From Desulfitobacterium sp038181555 (GTDB taxonomy: Bacteria > Bacillota > Desulfitobacteriia > Desulfitobacteriales > Desulfitobacteriaceae), in contig NZ_JBBWUA010000001.1 of assembly GCF_038181555.1 (NCBI RefSeq), positions 372,001 to 436,000 of the forward strand: a stretch of 64,000 bases of DNA, given 5' to 3'. The position numbers and the translations under genes are program-made. Within the stretch, counting starts at the first letter, position 1. Each line of letters starts with the position of its first letter. Under the pieces are notes generated by a model that was given only the letters and a program-made list of their open reading frames with translations, searched no databases and was not told where the DNA came from. Positions 60,051 to 64,000 of this stretch are shown here, piece after piece.

Positions 60051-60926
60051 ATGGAGATAGCTCGCGTTCAAGGGATTAGTATCATGGTTCATCCGACCTT
60101 TTGGTTGGTTCTGCTTGCTTATGGAGTCCTGGGAATGATAACCCAGGCTCTTCTTATCTTTCTTCTGGTGATGGGGCATGAATTGGCTCATCTTTTGACG
60201 GCTAAAGCCTATGGTTTCAGGGTGATTGGGTTAGAGCTTTATCCTTTTGGCGGTGCAGCTCTTTGTGAAGACCTTTTTGAGGGGAGGAAACTGGAAGAAA
60301 GCATGATGGCCGCGGCTGGGCCGGTCTTTAATCTTATTCTGCTTTTCGGTGCACAAACCTTGCGATGGGAAGGGATCTGGATGGGACCCCTGTCAGAGGA
60401 TTTTGTGCAAATTAACTTTTGGTTAGCTGTGTTTAACCTAGTTCCCGTGCTCCCTTTGGACGGGGGCAGAGTGGTCCGGGCTATATTTTCCGATACCTTT
60501 GGTTTTGTTCAAACGACAAAAGGCCTGGCACGTGCGGGTCAAGCCTTCGGGACGATTCTAGGTATTATCGGTCTTGCCTTATTGGGTCGAGGAGCCTACG
60601 ACGGCATCGCCATCTGTTTTCTACTGGCGGGGTTCTTCTGGGTGTCAGGGCACAAGGAAATTGCCTCGGCGCGACTGACTTTCCTGCGCCAAATTACTCG
60701 CAAGAAAGAGGAACTGCTCCACAAAGGTCTTATGAAAAGCAAATCCATCACTGTAACTGCAGACGTTCCCTTGATTCGTGTCGTGGAAGGATTAACTCCA
60801 GATCGTTATGCTCTAATCCATCTGCCAGGAGGTGAAGCCTTTGGGATTGAGCGCACCTTAACGGAAACTCAAGTTGTCGAAGGGATGCTCAAGAAAGGGA
60901 TACAGTTCCCCATTGGGAAGCTTTAA
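60051..60926 (+). CDS. spoIVFB: SpoIVFB-type M50 intramembrane metalloprotease
   Basis: A 291-residue site-2 protease. The HExxH zinc motif is MGHELAHLL in a membrane segment, and the third ligand lies in VLPLDGGRVVRAIF. A C-terminal CBS-like domain (about 220-290; KSITVTADVPLIRVVEGLT) completes it. In Bacillus this enzyme matures pro-sigmaK at the forespore membrane in the mother cell. It pairs with the preceding SpoIVFA-like gene. Confidence 0.9.
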   Translation: MEIARVQGISIMVHPTFWLVLLAYGVLGMITQALLIFLLVMGHELAHLLTAKAYGFRVIGLELYPFGGAALCEDLFEGRKLEESMMAAAGPVFNLILLFGAQTLRWEGIWMGPLSEDFVQINFWLAVFNLVPVLPLDGGRVVRAIFSDTFGFVQTTKGLARAGQAFGTILGIIGLALLGRGAYDGIAICFLLAGFFWVSGHKEIASARLTFLRQITRKKEELLHKGLMKSKSITVTADVPLIRVVEGLTPDRYALIHLPGGEAFGIERTLTETQVVEGMLKKGIQFPIGKL

Positions 60927-60937
60927 AGTCAGAATAT

Positions 60938-61179
60938 AAAGCAAGCTTTTTACATCATTCAGTCAGTAAACTGCGCTGAGCAAACTAAGGCTCAAACTCG
61001 CTTTGGGGACAGGGTTCCCGCCTAAATCGTCTCCTCGAAAGCACTGCTTTCGCACTTGTTCTCATAGGCAGCGCCACACCTCCATGTGAGTCGCCCATGC
61101 TGAAGTCTGGGTTCTCGTTTTCGTCAAGTTTGTTTTGCAGCTCGTTTGAAATCCTTCATTCCTGTAAAAAGCTTTCTTT
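60938..61179 (+). repeat. Structured repeat element, copy 5 (divergent)
   Basis: A 242-bp divergent copy. Outer arms AAGCTTTTTACA/TGTAAAAAGCTT (perfect); P1 AGCAAACT/AGTTTGTT (60979-60986, 61127-61134); conserved words GCTCAAAC, GCCTAAATCG and CTCGTTTTCGTCAAG match the other copies. P5 is less clear (CACA-N6-TGTG), and an extra hairpin CGAAAGC-ACT-GCTTTCG lies in the P4 loop. Confidence 0.65.
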
Positions 61180-61227
61180 TGGGTCTAGTAACCTGAAGCT
61201 TGCTTTCAAGGAGCTCAAGTTCCTATC

Positions 61228-61257
61228 TTGGCTTATCCTCTATCGTTGTGCTATAAT
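61228..61257 (+). promoter_or_regulatory. SigmaA promoter of the TIGR03960 operon
   Basis: TTGGCT (61228-61233), 18 bp, TATAAT (61252-61257), 47 bp before the start codon. Confidence 0.55.
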
Positions 61258-61303
61258 TATTAATTACTGACGAACAAGCATAACAAGGAGGAGTAGCTGA
61301 AGC

Positions 61304-63160
61304 ATGAGTGAGAATAAGGCGGCTGAGATTCATAAGCAGGTGGAACGTTTCCTGCCTAAGGTCATGAAGCCGAGTCGATATTTAGGCACGGAATGGAATG
61401 CAATACGTAAAGACTGGGATCAGACCAAGGTGCGAATGGCTTTTGCTTTCCCGGATGTCTATGAAGTTGGGATGTCTCATCTAGGGCTACGGATTCTCTA
61501 TCACTTAGTCAACTCTTATGATGATTTTCTTTGTGAACGGGTCTTTGCCCCATGGGTAGATATGGAAGAAAAAATGAGGGAACGCCATATTCCCCTCTAT
61601 GGGCTGGAATCAAATCAGCCCCTTGCAGAATTTGACGTGATAGGATTTACCTTACAATACGAAATGAGTTTTTCCAATATCCTTAACATGCTTGATTTGG
61701 CAGGTATTCCAATGCGAGCCAAAGACCGAGGCCCGGAACATCCTTGGATTATCGCCGGTGGTCCCTGTGCCTATAATTCGGAACCCATCGCGCCCTTTAT
61801 CGATTTCTTGATGGTTGGTGAAGCAGAAGAGACCTTGCCGGAGCTGTTGCGATTAATCCAAGAGCAAAAAGAAAACCCGGTTTCCCGTGAAGAATTCCTA
61901 TTAAAAGTATCTCAAGTCGAAGGGGCTTATGTCCCTGAATTTTATGAGGTTCATTATCAAGAGGATGGCAGAATCCAAAGGATTGAAGCAGATCCTCGCG
62001 TCCCCCAAGTGGTACAAAAGGCAATTGTCAGGGATTTGGATCAAAGCTACTTTCCGACCAGTCCCATTGTTCCTTACATGGAGATTATTCACGATCGCAT
62101 GATGTTGGAAGTGATGCGCGGGTGCTCTAGGGGATGCCGTTTCTGTCAAGCGGGAATACTTTATCGACCGGTCCGGGAACGTTCGCCGGAAACTTTATTA
62201 AAGCATGCTGAAGAGTTAGTGAAATCTACAGGCTATGAGGAAATCTCCTTGACCTCTTTGTCTACCGGGGACTACAGCTGTATCCAACCGGTGATACGGG
62301 GGATCCTAGATAAATATAGTGAAGATAAAGTGAGTGTGTCCTTGCCTTCACTCCGACTGGATTCTTTTGATGTGAAGCTGGCCGAAGAGGTGCAGAAGGT
62401 GAGAAAATCTGGTCTTACTTTCGCTCCGGAAGCAGGCACTCAGCGTTTACGTGACGTCATCAATAAAGGGGTTACGGAAGAGAACCTGATGGAGGCGGCA
62501 GAATCCGCCTTTAAATCGGGATGGTCCAGTATTAAGCTCTACTTTATGATTGGTTTGCCGACAGAGACCCAAGAGGATATCGATGGCATCGTTACCTTAG
62601 CAAAGAAAGTGGTCGACTTAGGAACGCGACTGGGTCGACGTAATGTTCACGTCACGGTATCGACAAGTTCCTTTGTGCCGAAAAGTCATACCCCCTTTCA
62701 ATGGGAGCCCCAAGAAGGGATGGCTTCTCTTGACCAGAAACAAAAATACTTGCGTGAGAAGTTGCGCGACCGTCGTATCAAATATAACTATCATGATGTG
62801 GAAACCAGCTATCTCGAGGCGGTTTTTGCGAAAGGGGATCGACGGCTGGCTGATGTGCTGGAACTGGCGGTTAAGAAAGGTTGTAAGTTTGATGGGTGGC
62901 ATGAACATTTTAAATATGACACTTGGCTGGAATGCTTAGAGGAGTTAGGGCTTGACCCGCACTTCTACGCCAATCGGGCGATGGACTACGACGATGTCCT
63001 GCCCTGGGATCACATCGAGAGTGGTGTGAATAAACGCTTCCTCGTTGATGAACACCATAAAGCCTTGCAAGAAACGCGCACACTAGATTGCCGGCATCTG
63101 GATTGCACCGGGTGTGGCATCTGTCCTGATCGAGGGGTTCAGATTGATTTGAAAGGGTGA
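61304..63160 (+). CDS. TIGR03960-family radical SAM protein
   Basis: A 618-residue protein. The N-terminal half resembles a B12-binding-like domain without obvious cofactor His. The radical SAM core has the cluster motif RGCSRGCRFCQAGILYRP (CxxxCxxC). A cysteine-rich C-terminus (CRHLDCTGCGICPDRG) may bind another cluster. The family is conserved in Clostridia next to TIGR03936 and rng; its reaction is unknown. ATG 61304 follows AAGGAGGAG. It overlaps or abuts the next gene. Confidence 0.92.
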   Translation: MSENKAAEIHKQVERFLPKVMKPSRYLGTEWNAIRKDWDQTKVRMAFAFPDVYEVGMSHLGLRILYHLVNSYDDFLCERVFAPWVDMEEKMRERHIPLYGLESNQPLAEFDVIGFTLQYEMSFSNILNMLDLAGIPMRAKDRGPEHPWIIAGGPCAYNSEPIAPFIDFLMVGEAEETLPELLRLIQEQKENPVSREEFLLKVSQVEGAYVPEFYEVHYQEDGRIQRIEADPRVPQVVQKAIVRDLDQSYFPTSPIVPYMEIIHDRMMLEVMRGCSRGCRFCQAGILYRPVRERSPETLLKHAEELVKSTGYEEISLTSLSTGDYSCIQPVIRGILDKYSEDKVSVSLPSLRLDSFDVKLAEEVQKVRKSGLTFAPEAGTQRLRDVINKGVTEENLMEAAESAFKSGWSSIKLYFMIGLPTETQEDIDGIVTLAKKVVDLGTRLGRRNVHVTVSTSSFVPKSHTPFQWEPQEGMASLDQKQKYLREKLRDRRIKYNYHDVETSYLEAVFAKGDRRLADVLELAVKKGCKFDGWHEHFKYDTWLECLEELGLDPHFYANRAMDYDDVLPWDHIESGVNKRFLVDEHHKALQETRTLDCRHLDCTGCGICPDRGVQIDLKG

Positions 63161-63165
63161 GAGCC

Positions 63166-63873
63166 TTGAGGGTAAGAATCGCCTATACGAAGCTTGAAGA
63201 AGCGAAATACATTGCCCATTTAGATTTAGCAAAGGTCTTTGAACGGGCTTTGCGCCGAGCGGGTGTCCGCTTGGCTTATTCGGAAGGATTTAATCCCCAT
63301 CCGAAGATTTCTTTTGGCTCGGCGCTGGCCGTAGGAGTCGAAGGGGTAAACGAGTATGTGGATATTGAGTTGGAGCAGGAGATTGATCTTAAAGAGATTC
63401 TCGGTCGTTTGCAGGAGCAGCTTCCAGCGGGAATCCGTTTGAAGGAAGGTCGGCTTGTTACCCCTGCGGCTAAAGCCTTGATGGCAGTCTTGAATGCGGC
63501 AAGCTACGAGATTGCTGTTTCAATAGGCCTGCCGGTCAGCGAGGAACGGCTGCAGGAGGGAATTTCTGCTTGGCTAGGGAGAAGTCATGTAGCCTATGCT
63601 CGCTATAGCAAAAAGGGCAGGGTGGAAAAGGATATTCGACCTTGGGTTAAGGTATTGAAGGGAAAAATCCAAGGGGATGAAGCTGTCTTTGAATTAGAAG
63701 TTGAAGTAGGTAATCAAGGGAGCGTTCGACCCGAGGAGGTCATTGCTAGCCTTTGCGATTTAGAAAACCTCCCCTTAGATTTGGATCATCTACGCATCAA
63801 GCGAACCGGAATCTATGTGAACTACGAAGGACAAAAGTTCTCTCCCATGGATCATGAAGCCTTCGGGAAGTGA
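63166..63873 (+). CDS. TIGR03936-family protein
   Basis: A 235-residue protein of the TIGR03936 family, always found with TIGR03960 proteins. It has IAYTKLEEAKYIAHLDLAKV and YSEGFNPHPKISFGSALAVG (partly quoted). I chose TTG 63166, eight bases after AAAGGG; GTG 63157 is too close to that site, though it overlaps the preceding stop. Function unknown; a role with the partner radical SAM protein or in RNA handling beside RNase G is suggested by context only. Confidence 0.88.
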   Translation: MRVRIAYTKLEEAKYIAHLDLAKVFERALRRAGVRLAYSEGFNPHPKISFGSALAVGVEGVNEYVDIELEQEIDLKEILGRLQEQLPAGIRLKEGRLVTPAAKALMAVLNAASYEIAVSIGLPVSEERLQEGISAWLGRSHVAYARYSKKGRVEKDIRPWVKVLKGKIQGDEAVFELEVEVGNQGSVRPEEVIASLCDLENLPLDLDHLRIKRTGIYVNYEGQKFSPMDHEAFGK

Positions 63874-63883
63874 GGAAACGCCC

Positions 63884-64000
63884 GTGAAAGAGATTGTGCT
63901 GCAAGGACAAGGTCAAACCATGCGCGCAGCGGTTCTTGAAGATGGAGAGTTGGTCGAGGTTCATGAAGAGGAGGGCATGCTATCCCGTCTGGTTGGCAAT
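63884..64000 (+). CDS. rng: Ribonuclease G/E family (N-terminal fragment)
   Basis: The first 39 residues, cut by the window edge. It starts at GTG 63884 after GAGG. MKEIVLQGQGQTMRAAVLED and the following acidic VEVHEEEGMLSRLVGN match the N-terminus of RNase G/E, just before the S1 domain. The order TIGR03960-TIGR03936-rng is common in Clostridia and supports the call. Confidence 0.8.
   Translation, partial: MKEIVLQGQGQTMRAAVLEDGELVEVHEEEGMLSRLVGN

Overview
The window looks like a chromosomal segment from an anaerobic, endospore-forming Firmicute, most like a Desulfitobacterium/Desulfosporosinus relative. The signs are low-to-moderate GC, Gram-positive ribosome binding sites with frequent GTG/TTG starts, a T-box leader, LonB and SpoIVFA/SpoIVFB homologues, the order mreBCD-mrdA-minCDE-rodA-spoIVF-rng, and respiratory modules (orphan formate-dehydrogenase-type Fe-S and cytochrome b subunits, glycolate/lactate-oxidase-type genes). 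The genus is inferred, not proven.

Layout. 1-1,030: class I fumarase, ending at a long inverted repeat. 1,067-1,819: VapBC-type toxin-antitoxin. 1,834-8,054: membrane electron-transfer pair, PAS histidine kinase, small zinc-ribbon protein, globin-coupled chemoreceptor and HD-GYP protein. 8,200-10,352: O-methyltransferase, RNase PH, RdgB. 10,372-10,804: tRNA-Pro, tRNA-Arg, tRNA-His and a duplicated tRNA-His tail. 10,885-17,557: IclR regulator with palindromic operators, an unknown protein, a three-gene glycolate/lactate oxidase-like operon and a cupin. 17,764-22,662: DUF5667-like secreted protein, Gln-rich coiled-coil protein, a stand-alone short flagellin-like protein and a LytTR/AgrC-type two-component system. 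22,706-34,793: tRNA-Leu, a UgtP-like glycosyltransferase, the proteostasis run tig-clpX-lonB-lon-engB (no clpP), a Na+/Ca2+-exchanger-type protein and a LysM-ferritin fusion. 34,860-37,760: GltB2-like FMN protein and a chemoreceptor. 37,893-43,283: 9-bp tandem repeat, T-box and valS, paired structured repeats, folC. 43,306-48,695: Pho-box-like site with DUF47-pit, SPOR protein, rex, aspA. 48,697-64,000: maf-radC-mreBCD-mrdA-minCDE-rodA-spoIVFA/FB, two radical-SAM-associated genes and the start of ribonuclease G.

The most unusual signal is a family of five approximately 215-240 bp non-coding elements (41067-41284, 41438-41652, 52771-52988, 53266-53480, 60938-61179). Each folds into the same multi-stem structure. 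Several loops are conserved while the stems change between copies with base pairing preserved, as expected of a structured RNA or a structure-recognised DNA element. Four copies form two head-to-head inverted pairs, one of them inside the cell-shape cluster between mreD and mrdA.

The genes group functionally into carbon/energy metabolism (fumarase, aspartase, glycolate/lactate oxidation, Rex redox control), environmental sensing (globin sensor, PAS kinase, chemoreceptor, LytTR system), protein quality control, and cell shape, division and sporulation. All readings were made by eye; no homology search or folding program was run.
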